Below, one piece after another: positions 51,479-59,803 of a stretch of 64,000 nt of DNA. Numbering within the stretch: the stretch's first letter is position 1; each line of letters opens with the position of its first letter. The position numbers and the translations under genes are program-made. The stretch comes from JAGVSZ01 sp963747775. GTDB taxonomy: Bacteria; Pseudomonadota; Gammaproteobacteria; Burkholderiales; SG8-39. The notes under the pieces were generated by a model that saw only the letters and a list, made by a program, of their open reading frames with translations, was not told where the DNA came from and searched no databases. The stretch is taken from contig CAVVGT010000003.1 of NCBI GenBank assembly GCA_963747775.1, positions 310,001 through 374,000 of the forward strand. The letters are read 5' to 3'.

Positions 51479-52300
51479 CTACTCGACCTTCGCCTTGGCG
51501 CGCAGGTCCTGGACGGCCTTCGTGAACTGCTGCTGCTGGAGCGCCTGGGCGATCTGCGGCTTCGCCTCTTCGAGAGTCGGGAGCTTGGTGTCGCGCACGT
51601 CCTCGAGCAGGATGACGTGCCAGCCGAACTGGGTCTGCACCGGGACCTCGGTGTACTTGCCCTTGGTGAGCTTCGTCATCGCGTCGGCGAACGGCTTGAC
51701 GTAGCCGCCCGGCGCGTTCCAGTCGAGGTCGCCGCCCCGGTCCTTGGAGCCGGGGTCCTTCGACTGCTTGGCGAGTTCCTCGAATTTCCGGCCCTTCTTC
51801 AGCTCCGTGATGATCTGCTTCGCCTCGTCCTCTTTCTCGACCAGGATGTGGCGCGCCTTGTACTCCTTGTCCCCGCGCTGTGCCTTGACGCGGTCGTACT
51901 CGGCCTTGATCTGGGCGTCGCTGACCGGCGTGTTCTTGATGAAATCGGCGATATAGGCGCCCCACAGCACTTCCTGCCGCGACAGCTCGAGTTGCGCGAC
52001 GACATCGGAGTTCTTCGCCAGGCCCTTCTTCGCCGCTTCCTGGGCGACGATCTCGCGGATGATGAGCTGCTCCTTGATTTCGGTGCGCATCTGCTCGCTG
52101 TCGGGCACGCCGCGCTGCGCCTGCGCCCGGACGACGACGTCGACGCGCGACTTCGGAATCGCGACCCCGTTGACGGTCGCGACGCGGGTCGACGTGGCGG
52201 GCGCGGCCTTGTCGGCCTTGTCCTGGGCCGCGGCGTGGTGGGCGGAGAGGCCCAGCGCGACGAGCGCGGCCAGAGCCAGGCGAGGGAAGGCGGGAATCAT
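51479..52300 (-). CDS. Periplasmic peptidylprolyl isomerase (parvulin/PpiC type)
   Basis: This 273-residue protein has a signal peptide (LALAALVALGLSAHHAAA, cleavage about residue 26), an N-terminal helical SurA-like region (VATVNGVAIPKSRVDVVVR), and a single parvulin domain (KARHILVEKEDEAKQIITELKKGRKFEELAKQSKDPGSKDRGGDL... GWHVILLEDVRD). It should help fold outer membrane proteins. It forms a three-gene overlapping set with bolA and yciB: its ATG overlaps the bolA stop (ATGA). Confidence 0.94.
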   Translation of the reverse strand: MIPAFPRLALAALVALGLSAHHAAAQDKADKAAPATSTRVATVNGVAIPKSRVDVVVRAQAQRGVPDSEQMRTEIKEQLIIREIVAQEAAKKGLAKNSDVVAQLELSRQEVLWGAYIADFIKNTPVSDAQIKAEYDRVKAQRGDKEYKARHILVEKEDEAKQIITELKKGRKFEELAKQSKDPGSKDRGGDLDWNAPGGYVKPFADAMTKLTKGKYTEVPVQTQFGWHVILLEDVRDTKLPTLEEAKPQIAQALQQQQFTKAVQDLRAKAKVE

Positions 52301-52602
52301 GCAGGTTCCTTTCGGGAGGGAGTCGTTTGCGTGCCCGACGCCTCGTCGGGCGTCAGTGCTTTGATGGCGAGCGCGTGGATCTCGCGCTTCATCATCGGGC
52401 CGAGCGCGGCATACACCATCCGGTGCCGCGCCACGGTGTTCTGGTCCTGGAAGCGCCGCGAGACGATGGCGAGGCGGAAATGCCCGCCGCCGCTCTGCGC
52501 GCCTGCGTGCCCAGCGTGCAGCGCACTCTCGTCCGCGAGGTCGACCTGCACGGGCTCGAGCGCGGCGAGTCGCGCGTGGATTGCGCGGGCAACCTCGCTC
52601 AA
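52297..52602 (-). CDS. BolA family protein
   Basis: This 101-residue BolA/IbaG-like protein has AIHARLAALEPVQVDLADESALHAGHAGA, GGGHFRLAIVSRRFQDQNTVARHRMVYAALGPMM and KREIHALAIKALTPDE. The conserved His/loop region may bind Fe-S clusters with a monothiol glutaredoxin. The start is TTG 52602, which overlaps the yciB stop as TTGA and has GAGGAG six bases upstream; no ATG or GTG would preserve the domain. Rare start codons often lower yield, so it may be made in small amounts relative to its neighbours. Confidence 0.9.
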   Translation of the reverse strand: MSEVARAIHARLAALEPVQVDLADESALHAGHAGAQSGGGHFRLAIVSRRFQDQNTVARHRMVYAALGPMMKREIHALAIKALTPDEASGTQTTPSRKEPA

Positions 52603-53132
52603 GACTTCTCCTCGACGTACTTCGCCAGGAACATGCCTTGGGCGAGCACGAACAGCAGCATCAGGCCGATGCCGCCGAACAGCTTGAAGTTCACCCAGGC
52701 GTCGGTCGAGAAGTTGTACGCGACATAGATATTCGCCGCGCCCATGAAAGCGAAGAACCCCGACCAGCTGCGATTGAGCGTGCGCCACGCGCGATCCGGA
52801 AGCTGGAGCTGCTCGCCGAGCAGCGTGCGGATGAGGTTGCGGCGGAAGAAGAGCTCGCCACCCGTGAGCACGGCGGCAAAGACCCAGTAGAGGATCGTCG
52901 GCTTCCACTTGATGAACGTCTCGTCGTGCAGGAGCAGGGTCGCGCCGCCGAACACGACGATGATCGCGAGGCTCGCCCAGAGCATCGTGTCCACTTTCCG
53001 GCCGCGGAGCTTCAGCCAGGCCACCTGTGCGATCGTGGCGGCGATGGCGACGCCGGTCGCGACGTAGATGTCGGCGACCTTGAACGCGACGAAGAAGAGG
53101 ATGACCGGGAAGAGGTCGAACAGGAACTTCAT
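52599..53132 (-). CDS. yciB: Septation protein A (inner membrane-spanning, YciB)
   Basis: This 177-residue protein has five or six membrane helices: LFDLFPVILFFVAFKVADIYVATGVAI, LWASLAIIVVFGGATLLL and FNFKLF/GIGLMLLFVLAQGMFLAKYVEE. Family members support cell envelope and septum integrity. It heads the overlapping yciB-bolA-parvulin group, a common order in Betaproteobacteria and Gammaproteobacteria. Confidence 0.95.
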   Translation of the reverse strand: MKFLFDLFPVILFFVAFKVADIYVATGVAIAATIAQVAWLKLRGRKVDTMLWASLAIIVVFGGATLLLHDETFIKWKPTILYWVFAAVLTGGELFFRRNLIRTLLGEQLQLPDRAWRTLNRSWSGFFAFMGAANIYVAYNFSTDAWVNFKLFGGIGLMLLFVLAQGMFLAKYVEEKS

Positions 53133-53228
53133 GGACCGGGGATTATCCCACGGACGGCGCCCGTTGCGCGCTGCGGGGCGCCGACCGGTCGTCCGCCCCT
53201 GCCGGCCGTCCGGCAGGGGGCGCTCGCC

Positions 53229-53636
53229 TCATGCCTTGTCGAACTTCAGCGATGCGGAGTTGATGCAGTAGCGCAGCCCGGTCGGCCGGGGGCCGTCGTC
53301 GAAAACGTGTCCCAGGTGGGAGTCGCAGCGCGCGCAGTGCACCTCGGTGCGGCGCATGAAGAAACCCGAGTCCTCCTGCGTCTCGATGGCCTCCGGCGCC
53401 GCGGGCTGCCAGTAGGACGGCCAGCCGGTGCCGGACTCGAACTTGTGCGCGGAGCTGAAGAGCGGCTGGCCGCAGCCCACGCAGCGGTACATGCCCTGCT
53501 CGTGCTTGTTCCAGTACTGACCGCTGAACGCCCGCTCGGTGCCGTGCTTGCGCGCGACGCGATACTGCTCGTCGCTGAGCTGCTTGCGCCATTCCGCGTC
53601 GGTCTTGACGATCTTGTCGACGGTCTTTTCATTCAT
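53229..53636 (-). CDS. msrB: Peptide-methionine (R)-S-oxide reductase
   Basis: This 135-residue MsrB has two zinc CxxC pairs (CVGC and CARC) and catalytic Cys in GLRYCINSASLKF. GTGWPSYW and RTEVHCARCDSHLGHVFDDG are family signatures. It reduces R-methionine sulfoxide. The ATG at 53636 has AGGAGA six bases upstream and gives the normal length; the frame extends 16 codons further without a signal. The Cys equivalent to the resolving residue is not obvious. Confidence 0.96.
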   Translation of the reverse strand: MNEKTVDKIVKTDAEWRKQLSDEQYRVARKHGTERAFSGQYWNKHEQGMYRCVGCGQPLFSSAHKFESGTGWPSYWQPAAPEAIETQEDSGFFMRRTEVHCARCDSHLGHVFDDGPRPTGLRYCINSASLKFDKA

Positions 53637-53759
53637 CGGATTCTCCTGGTTGCGATGCCCGCCATAGTCGCCCGGGCCTTGCATCGTCCGAGGGGTCGCG
53701 GCCGGGCGCTCGATTCTCTACGCATACAATAGCTCAACGGATTCAGGGAGGAAACGGCA

Positions 53760-54164
53760 ATGTCGATGGTGAAGCTGGTCGAGTACGCGGACGCGTCGCC
53801 CGAAGCGCGGGCGGTTTTTGACGACATCATGGCGACCCGCAAGACCGACTGGGTCAACAACTTCTGGAAGGCGCTCGCCGCCCACCCGCCGACCATGCGG
53901 CGCCTGTGGGAAAACGTCAAGCAGGTGATGGCGCCGGGCGCGCTCGATCCGCTGGTGAAGGAAATGATCTACGTCGCCGTGAGCGTGACGAACGGCTGCG
54001 AGTACTGCATCCATTCGCATACCGCCGGGGCACGCGCGAAAGGGATGACGGACGCGCAGTTCGCCGAGCTGCTCGCGGTGGTCGGTCTGGCGAACGAGAC
54101 CAACCGGCTCGCCGAGGGCTACCGGATGCCGGTCGATCCGCAGTTCGTGCCGAAGCACGGTTGA
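53760..54164 (+). CDS. Carboxymuconolactone decarboxylase family protein (AhpD-like)
   Basis: This 134-residue helical protein has the AhpD redox motif EYCIHSH (Cys, His) within VAVSVTNGCEYCIHSHTAGARAKG: Cys-x-x-Cys with a following His, the disulfide reductase/peroxidase site. GGAGG lies before ATG 53760. It is two bases upstream of a flavin reductase-like gene, so they form an operon of unknown job, perhaps oxidative-stress or small-molecule oxidation. Confidence 0.9.
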   Translation: MSMVKLVEYADASPEARAVFDDIMATRKTDWVNNFWKALAAHPPTMRRLWENVKQVMAPGALDPLVKEMIYVAVSVTNGCEYCIHSHTAGARAKGMTDAQFAELLAVVGLANETNRLAEGYRMPVDPQFVPKHG

Positions 54165-54166
54165 GC

Positions 54167-54796
54167 ATGGACTGGGACTTCACGGGGCTGCCGGTGGCGC
54201 AGCGCTACAAGCTGCTCGTCGCGCTCGTTATACCGCGTCCGATCGCGTTCGTTTCGACGCGCTCGCCGGACGGCGTCGACAATGCGGCGCCGTTCAGCTT
54301 CTTCAACGTGATGGGCGAGGAGCCGCCGATCGTCGTGCTGAGCATGGACCGCCGCGCGGACGGCTCGCGCAAGGACTCGGCGCGCAACATCCTCGAGTCG
54401 CGCGAGTTCGTCGCGAACATGGTGGACGAGCCGCTGCTCGAGCGCATGCACCGCTGCTCGGTCGCTTTCCCGCCGGAGGTGAGCGAGTTCGCCGAGACCG
54501 GGCTCACGCCGGTGCCGGCGAGCAAAGTGTCCGCGCCGCGGATCGCCGAGTCGCCGGTGTCGATGGAGTGCCGGCTGCACACGCACCTGCCGTTCGACAA
54601 GCGCGACCTGCTGGTCGGCGAGATCGTCTGGATGCACGTGCGCGACGGGATCGTCGATCCCGCGACGCTGCGGGTCGTGCCCGAGTACGCGCCGGTCGGG
54701 CGGCTCTACGCGAACATGTACGCCTTTACGCACGAGCGGGTCGCGCTCGACCCGAACGCCTACGTGCAGGAGATGCGGCAGCGCGGGCGGTCATAG
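54167..54796 (+). CDS. Flavin reductase-like FMN-binding protein
   Basis: This 209-residue protein of the flavin reductase (split-barrel) family has VIPRPIAFVSTRSPDGVDNAAPFSFFNVM, PPIVVLSMD and SARNILESREFVANMV. It binds FMN and reduces it or catalyses a related reaction. The partner oxygenase is not in this window. It starts two bases after the AhpD-like gene. Confidence 0.9.
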   Translation: MDWDFTGLPVAQRYKLLVALVIPRPIAFVSTRSPDGVDNAAPFSFFNVMGEEPPIVVLSMDRRADGSRKDSARNILESREFVANMVDEPLLERMHRCSVAFPPEVSEFAETGLTPVPASKVSAPRIAESPVSMECRLHTHLPFDKRDLLVGEIVWMHVRDGIVDPATLRVVPEYAPVGRLYANMYAFTHERVALDPNAYVQEMRQRGRS

Positions 54797-54805
54797 GCGG
54801 GATGG

Positions 54806-54858
54806 CAGGCGTGTCCGACCCCGGGGAAGCACGCGGGGATCAGGGTCGCTGACGCCTG
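54806..54858. other. Long imperfect palindrome between convergent genes
   Basis: CAGGCGT (54806-54812) pairs with ACGCCTG (54852-54858) and CGACCC (54816-54821) with GGGTCG (54843-54848), separated by a three-base mismatched step. No T tract is present on either side. It may be a bidirectional terminator or a member of a dispersed palindromic family. Confidence 0.5.
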
Positions 54859-54867
54859 TGTGGCAGA

Positions 54868-55173
54868 TCAGCGCGGCACGCGCTCCAGAATGCAGTCGAG
54901 CGCTGCCGCGTTGTTGCCCTTGTAGAAGGCATTGATCGCGGTCACGTACTGCCGGGGCGAGATGCTCTTGTGGAACAGGCGCGAGGTCTGATTGAGAAAG
55001 AAGGAGTCGGAGGTGAGGTTCGAGATCTGCATGCCGCCGATTCCGTTCGGGTGGCACTCCCGCGAGATCTGCCAGAGGAAATCGTTGAACTCCGGGGCGC
55101 GCCGCCAGGAGTCAGGCGCGCAGGCGGCGAGCGCGGCCGCGCCGAGGAGCACTGCTATTGTGCCGCGGCCCAC
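54868..55173 (-). CDS. Small hypothetical lipoprotein
   Basis: This 101-residue protein has a lipoprotein signal (IAVLLGAAALAA-C, Cys about 18) and a helical domain (FNDFLWQISRECHPNGIGGMQISN..., YVTAINAFYKGNNAAALDCILERV). Three Cys in the mature part include the lipid-attached one. The start GTG 55173 lies inside the histidine phosphatase 3' end (19-base overlap); GTG 55152 is an alternative. Its function is unknown. Confidence 0.6.
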   Translation of the reverse strand: MGRGTIAVLLGAAALAACAPDSWRRAPEFNDFLWQISRECHPNGIGGMQISNLTSDSFFLNQTSRLFHKSISPRQYVTAINAFYKGNNAAALDCILERVPR

Positions 55174-55751
55174 TCATCGACCTTGATGCGTGCGATGACG
55201 CGGAAGCCGTCATTTCCCGGCTCCACGACCGCCGCCTCGCCCTCGGCGAGATAAGGCGGCCCGGCCACTGCGATGAACGGGTTGCCGTGGCTCACGATGA
55301 CGTCGTTCATTCCCCGCGCCGGCGGCTGTGCGAGCAGCTTGCGCAAGGCCGCGTAGCGCTCCGCGCTGTCGGGTTGCGCCGGGCCGCCGCGGACGGCCTG
55401 CGTCTTCTCTGCGTGGCCGAAGGCCAGCGTCGCGGTCTCGACGGTGCGGCAATAGGGGCTTGCGCGCACCTGTCCGATCGGGATCCCCAGCGCCCGGATC
55501 GCGGCGCCGATCGCGCGCGCGTCGTCGCGGCCGCGGTCGGTGAGGTTGCGCTGGGTGTCGCAGGCCTCGAAGCTCGCCATCTGGGCGTCGTTCTTCCCGA
55601 AGTCGGTCGCGGTGTGCCGGAAGTACAGCACGAAGCCGCCCCCACGCAACAGCGCGACGGCCTCGGTCGGCGTGAGTTGCGTTGCGGTTGCATCCGACAG
55701 CGCGAGCAGCGCGAGCGCGCATGCCGCGGCAATGATGCGCAGCGCGCTCAT
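55155..55751 (-). CDS. Exported histidine phosphatase family protein
   Basis: This 198-residue protein has a signal peptide (ALRIIAAACALALLALSDATA) and a phosphoglycerate-mutase-like domain: FVLYFRHTATD with the catalytic His, RASPYCRTVETA, and a second His in VIVSHGNPFIA. The usual RHG triplet is RHT, seen in some exported members. It probably acts on a periplasmic phosphoester. The ATG overlaps the dioxygenase stop (ATGA), so it belongs to the same transcript. Confidence 0.88.
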   Translation of the reverse strand: MSALRIIAAACALALLALSDATATQLTPTEAVALLRGGGFVLYFRHTATDFGKNDAQMASFEACDTQRNLTDRGRDDARAIGAAIRALGIPIGQVRASPYCRTVETATLAFGHAEKTQAVRGGPAQPDSAERYAALRKLLAQPPARGMNDVIVSHGNPFIAVAGPPYLAEGEAAVVEPGNDGFRVIARIKVDEWAAAQ

Positions 55752-56362
55752 CGGGCCCGTTCCGCGCGGACCTCGGCCGAGCGATCCCAGAAGTTCGGCA
55801 GCACCGCGTTGTGGTAGCCGGACACGAACGGCTTCGGCGCGCCGGTGGCTGCGTCGAAGACGTGGCGGCTCACCGCGCCGATGTTCGCGCCGTACACGTG
55901 GATACTGATCGACGGGCGGTCGGTCAGCGCGTTCGCGACGACGTGGACGTCGCCGACGCGCGGCGAGACATAGTCGATCTCCCCCGGACGGACCGGATGG
56001 CTGCCGCGCGGTGTCATCGGCTGGCCGGCGACCGGGCTGCCGTACTCCTCGCAGCGCTCCTCGCCGCGCATCATGCCGACCATGCCCCAGACCGTGTGGT
56101 CGTGGATCGGCGTCTTCTGGCCGGGACCCCAGACGAAGCTCACCACCGAAAAGCGCTCGCGCGGATCGCAGTAGAGCAGGTACTGACGGTACGAGTCGGC
56201 GGCCGCCCGCGCGAACTCGTCCGGCAGCCAGTCGTCGTGCGAGACGAGCGCCGCGAGCAGCCGGCCGCCTTCGTCGAAGAGCCGTTGTTCGTCGGCGCCG
56301 TGCGCGTCCACCAGCGCGGAGAGCGCGGCGATGAAGTCGCGGAAGCGTTGGGGGTTGGTCAT
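55748..56362 (-). CDS. Thiol dioxygenase (cysteine/3-mercaptopropionate dioxygenase family)
   Basis: This 204-residue cupin has HDH metal ligands in WGPGQKTPIHDHTVWGMVGMMRG and a third His in VGDVHVVANA. The segment SYRQYLLYCDPRERFSVVSFVWGPGQ resembles the Gln-type bacterial 3-mercaptopropionate dioxygenases rather than Arg-type cysteine dioxygenases. It oxidises a thiol to a sulfinate. It overlaps the CoA-transferase by four bases at one end and the phosphatase at the other. A class III CoA-transferase partner is exactly what 3-sulfinopropionate catabolism requires. Confidence 0.88.
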   Translation of the reverse strand: MTNPQRFRDFIAALSALVDAHGADEQRLFDEGGRLLAALVSHDDWLPDEFARAAADSYRQYLLYCDPRERFSVVSFVWGPGQKTPIHDHTVWGMVGMMRGEERCEEYGSPVAGQPMTPRGSHPVRPGEIDYVSPRVGDVHVVANALTDRPSISIHVYGANIGAVSRHVFDAATGAPKPFVSGYHNAVLPNFWDRSAEVRAERAR

Positions 56363-57522
56363 GGGGTCCTCCTGATCCCGAACTCGGCGAGCACCTCGTC
56401 CGTGTGCTCGCCCAGCAGCGGCGGCCGCCGCCGGATCGGCGCCGCCTTGCCGAGCGGCGAGCCGAAGGTGCGCGTGCGTGCGCCGTTCGCGAGCTCGAGC
56501 GGCTGCACCCAGCCATAGTGGGCCACTTGGGGATCGGCGAGCGCCGCCGAGTAGGTGTTGATCGGGGCGCACGGCACGCCCTGCCGGCGCATGATCGCGA
56601 GGCACTCTTCGGCGCTGTGGCGCGCAAACACCGCCTCGAGGATGTCTTTCAGCTCGACCTGGTTGCGCGCCCGCAGCGCGGTGGTCGCGAAGCGGGGATC
56701 GTCGGCGAGCTCGGGCCGACCGACGCCTTGACACGCGCGACGGTAGAGATCGTCGTTGCCGGCCGCCATCACGAAGTACCCGTCCTTCGCGCGGAACGCC
56801 TGATACGGGGCGTTGCGCGGATGCGCCGAGCCGAGCCTGACCGGGTCGCGGCCGTTGCCGAAGTACTCCGAGGTTTGCAGCGCGGCGATCGCGAGCGTGG
56901 TCCCGAGCATCGGCACGTCGATCCGCGCTCCTTCGCCGTGCTCGGCCGCGCGTCGCAACGCGGCGGCGATCGCGTAGGCGGCGTACAGCCCGGCCGCGAA
57001 ATCCGTGAGCGGCACGCCCGACTTCACCGGCGCACCGTCGGGTTCGCCGGTCACGCTCATCACGCCGCCGATCGCCTGCAGCGTGACGTCGAACCCGCCT
57101 TCTTCCGCGCGCGGGCCGTCCTGGCCGAATGCGGAAATGGAGCAGTAGACGAGCCCCGGCCTCTCCCGCACCAGGGTCTCGTGGCCGAGGCCGAGCCGCT
57201 GCATCACGCCGGGCCGGAAGTTCTCCAGCACCACGTCGGCCGCGAGGCACAGCGCACGCGCCGCGGCGAGATCCGCAGGATCCTTCAGGTTGAGAACCAC
57301 CGAGCGCTTGTTCCGGTTCACCGCAGCGAAGTTCTCGGAGTAGCCCGGCGCCGCCGGATCGGACGCCGGGCGGGTGAGCGGCGGCCACTGGCGCATGCCG
57401 TCGCCCTCGGGGGACTCGACCTTGATGACGTCGGCGCCCATGTCGGCGAGCAGCATTCCGCAGAACGGGCCGGCGGCGATCTGGCAGAACTCGATGACGC
57501 GGAGGCCGGAGAGGGGCTGCAT
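56359..57522 (-). CDS. Class III CoA-transferase (CaiB/BaiF)
   Basis: This 387-residue CoA-transferase has GLRVIEFCQIAAGPFCGMLLADMGADVIKVE, NRNKRSVVLNLKDP, LENFRPGVMQRLGLG and SISAFGQDGPRAEEGGFDV with the catalytic Asp after GGF. Members move CoA between acids. The context beside a thiol dioxygenase makes 3-sulfinopropionate a candidate acceptor; formyl-, carnitine- or citramalate-type substrates are alternatives. It is the first gene of the minus-strand chain that continues with the dioxygenase and phosphatase. Confidence 0.93.
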   Translation of the reverse strand: MQPLSGLRVIEFCQIAAGPFCGMLLADMGADVIKVESPEGDGMRQWPPLTRPASDPAAPGYSENFAAVNRNKRSVVLNLKDPADLAAARALCLAADVVLENFRPGVMQRLGLGHETLVRERPGLVYCSISAFGQDGPRAEEGGFDVTLQAIGGVMSVTGEPDGAPVKSGVPLTDFAAGLYAAYAIAAALRRAAEHGEGARIDVPMLGTTLAIAALQTSEYFGNGRDPVRLGSAHPRNAPYQAFRAKDGYFVMAAGNDDLYRRACQGVGRPELADDPRFATTALRARNQVELKDILEAVFARHSAEECLAIMRRQGVPCAPINTYSAALADPQVAHYGWVQPLELANGARTRTFGSPLGKAAPIRRRPPLLGEHTDEVLAEFGIRRTP

Positions 57523-57580
57523 GTCCGGATGGTAAATCGGGAAGCGGGAATCGGGAAACGGAAGCGGCGCGCGAGGCGCG

Positions 57581-58543
57581 CTACTCGGGCTTCAGGCCCG
57601 CCTCCTTCGCGATGCTCGCCCATTGGCGCACCTCGGCGGCGATCTGCCTGCCGAGGTCGTCGGGCGAGCTCCACTCCGCCGTCGCCCCTTGCTTGGTGAA
57701 GCTCTCGAGCAGGTCGGGCTGCGCCAGCACCTTGCGCAGCGCCTCGCTCAGCTGCGCGACGACCGGTTGCGGCGTCCCAGCGGGGGCGAGGACGAAGAGG
57801 CGCGGCGACGCGTCGAAGCCGGGCAGCGTCGCGGCGAGCGCGGGCCAGTCCGGCGCCGCGGCAAGCTTCACGGGGCTCGACAGTGCGATCGCCTTCAGCT
57901 TGCCGGCGCGCGACTGCGCGAGCGCCGGCGAGGCGCTGATGATCGCCAGCGGAATCTGGCCGCTGAGGAGATCGGGCACGATCGGCGCGGCGCCCTTGTA
58001 GGGGATGTGCACGACGTCCACGCCCGCCTGCTTTTTGAAGAGCTCGAAAGCGAAGTGCTGGACGGTGCCGAACCCCGGCGAGCCGTAGCTGTACTTGCCG
58101 GGGTTCGCCTTGAGCAACGCGATCAGCTCCGGCGCGGTCGAAGCCGGCACGGCCGGGTTGGCGACGAACACGAGCGGCAGCGAGACCACGTTGCCGACCG
58201 GCGCGAAGCTCTTCACCGGGTCGTAGGGGAGCTTCGCGTAAACGGCAGGCGCGATGAGGATCGCGGTGTCGGCGAAATAGAGCGTGTAGCCGTCGGGCGC
58301 AGCCTTGGCGAGCGCATCGGCGGCGAGCGTCGCGCCGGCGCCCGGGCGATTGTCGACCACGACCTGCTGGCCGAGCGCGTCGCCGAGCTTGGCGGCGACG
58401 ATCCGCGCGAGGGCATCGGCCCCGCCCCCGGCGGCATAGCCGACGAGCATCCGGACCGGGCGATTCGGGTACTGCTGCGCGTGTGCCGTAGCAGCGAGCG
58501 CGACGCCCGCGAGCGCGAGAGCGATCCGCTTGATTGGGCGCAT
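57581..58543 (-). CDS. Bug family tripartite tricarboxylate transporter substrate-binding protein
   Basis: This 320-residue periplasmic protein has a signal peptide to about residue 22 (ALAATAHA-Q) and the Bug fold: YPNRPVRMLVGYAAGGGADALARIVA, DNRPGAGATLAADALAKAAPDGYTLYFAD and VPYKG-like IPYKGAAPIVPDLLSG. Bug proteins are abundant in Burkholderiales and often have no adjacent permease, as here. It may bind the substrate of the neighbouring enolase-superfamily enzyme, whose gene lies just upstream. Confidence 0.93.
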   Translation of the reverse strand: MRPIKRIALALAGVALAATAHAQQYPNRPVRMLVGYAAGGGADALARIVAAKLGDALGQQVVVDNRPGAGATLAADALAKAAPDGYTLYFADTAILIAPAVYAKLPYDPVKSFAPVGNVVSLPLVFVANPAVPASTAPELIALLKANPGKYSYGSPGFGTVQHFAFELFKKQAGVDVVHIPYKGAAPIVPDLLSGQIPLAIISASPALAQSRAGKLKAIALSSPVKLAAAPDWPALAATLPGFDASPRLFVLAPAGTPQPVVAQLSEALRKVLAQPDLLESFTKQGATAEWSSPDDLGRQIAAEVRQWASIAKEAGLKPE

Positions 58544-58554
58544 GACTTCTCCGT

Positions 58555-59709
58555 TCAAGCCTTGCCCTTGCCCCGCGAGGTCGGGCGCTTCGCCAGCTCG
58601 CGTACCGCGTCGGCACGCGGTGCAAAGCCCAGGCCGGGCGACTGCGGCAGTTCGAGCCAGCCGTCGACCGGATCGGCGAGGCCGTCGAAGATCTCGCGGC
58701 AGCAGAGCACCGCAACGTGGTGGTACTCGACGAGGGTGCCGTTCGCCAGGCCCGCGTGCAGGTGCATGTTGTGGTGCGGCCACGCGCCACCGTTCGCGAC
58801 TGGAACGTTGAAGGCGGCGGCCATCCCGGCGATCCGCTGGCACTGCGTGAACCCGCCGCTGATCGTCACGTTGGGCTGGATCACGTCGACCGCCTGCGCG
58901 ACGAGCATGTCGCGGAAGCGGAAGGCGAGTCCCTCGTTCTGCCCGGCGGCGATCGGGATGCGCGCCTGACGGCGGAGATCGGCCATCAGGCGCACGTCGT
59001 TGTGGGTGATCGGCTCCTCGAAGAACGCGATGTCGCAGTCCTCGATCAGGCGCGCGAGCTTCAGCGCGTGGTACGGGTCGAGGCTGCAGTTGGCGTCGAC
59101 GTACAGCTGCACCCCGGGGCCGACGGCCTCGCGCACCGCGCGCACGCGCGCGGCGTCCTCGACGATGACGTCCGCGATCGAGCGCGGCTCGTCCCGTCGC
59201 TGGAGCGCGTGGTGGCCGACGACCATCTTGAGCCGCGGGTGCCCCTCCGCGACCCAGTGGCGCGCGGCGGCCGCGAGCTGGTCGCGGTCGAAGAAGCCGA
59301 AGCCGAACGTCGTGTACACCGGCACGCGATGGCGCGCCCCGCCGAGAAGGCGCCACACCGGCTGGCCGAGATGCTTGCCCTTCAAGTCCCAGAGCGCGAT
59401 GTCGATCGCGGCGATCGCGTGGCTCGCGTAGCCGGTCTGGCCGCGCGGGGAGAGCAGCCAGTAGAGCTTCTCCCAGATGCGCTCGTGCGCGAGCGGGTCC
59501 TCGCCGAGGAGCGCGGGCGCCGCGACCTCGTCGATCGCCGCGGCGACGACTTCCTCCTCGGTGATCGCGGTCATGCCGTGCCCGACGAGGCCGGAGTCGG
59601 TTTCGACCTCGACGAGGCAGACCGAGAGCGAGGTCTCCTTGTCGAGACCGAGCAGCCGCACGCGGATGGGTACGTTGAGAGGAATGGCTTTGACGCGGGC
59701 GATCTTCAT
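58555..59709 (-). CDS. Mandelate racemase/muconate lactonizing enzyme family protein
   Basis: This 384-residue enolase-superfamily protein has an N-terminal capping domain (VSVCLVEVETDSGLVGHGMTA) and a barrel with metal ligands Asp in LYVDANCSLD, Glu in IAFFEEPI and Glu in PIAAGQNEG. An acid-base Lys is in RLKMVVG, and the catalytic His region is NGGAWPHHNMHLHAG. It abstracts a proton next to a carboxylate; the substrate is probably a sugar acid or hydroxy acid. It is 12 bp upstream of the Bug gene. Confidence 0.9.
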   Translation of the reverse strand: MKIARVKAIPLNVPIRVRLLGLDKETSLSVCLVEVETDSGLVGHGMTAITEEEVVAAAIDEVAAPALLGEDPLAHERIWEKLYWLLSPRGQTGYASHAIAAIDIALWDLKGKHLGQPVWRLLGGARHRVPVYTTFGFGFFDRDQLAAAARHWVAEGHPRLKMVVGHHALQRRDEPRSIADVIVEDAARVRAVREAVGPGVQLYVDANCSLDPYHALKLARLIEDCDIAFFEEPITHNDVRLMADLRRQARIPIAAGQNEGLAFRFRDMLVAQAVDVIQPNVTISGGFTQCQRIAGMAAAFNVPVANGGAWPHHNMHLHAGLANGTLVEYHHVAVLCCREIFDGLADPVDGWLELPQSPGLGFAPRADAVRELAKRPTSRGKGKA

Positions 59710-59803
59710 CGTGCCGAAACCTCGTGCGGACGGACGTGTCCCGCAAAGCCTTCGCGAGCGCTGAAAGAGCGTGGTGCGGTCGACCTTGTCGCGGCGCGCC
59801 GAG

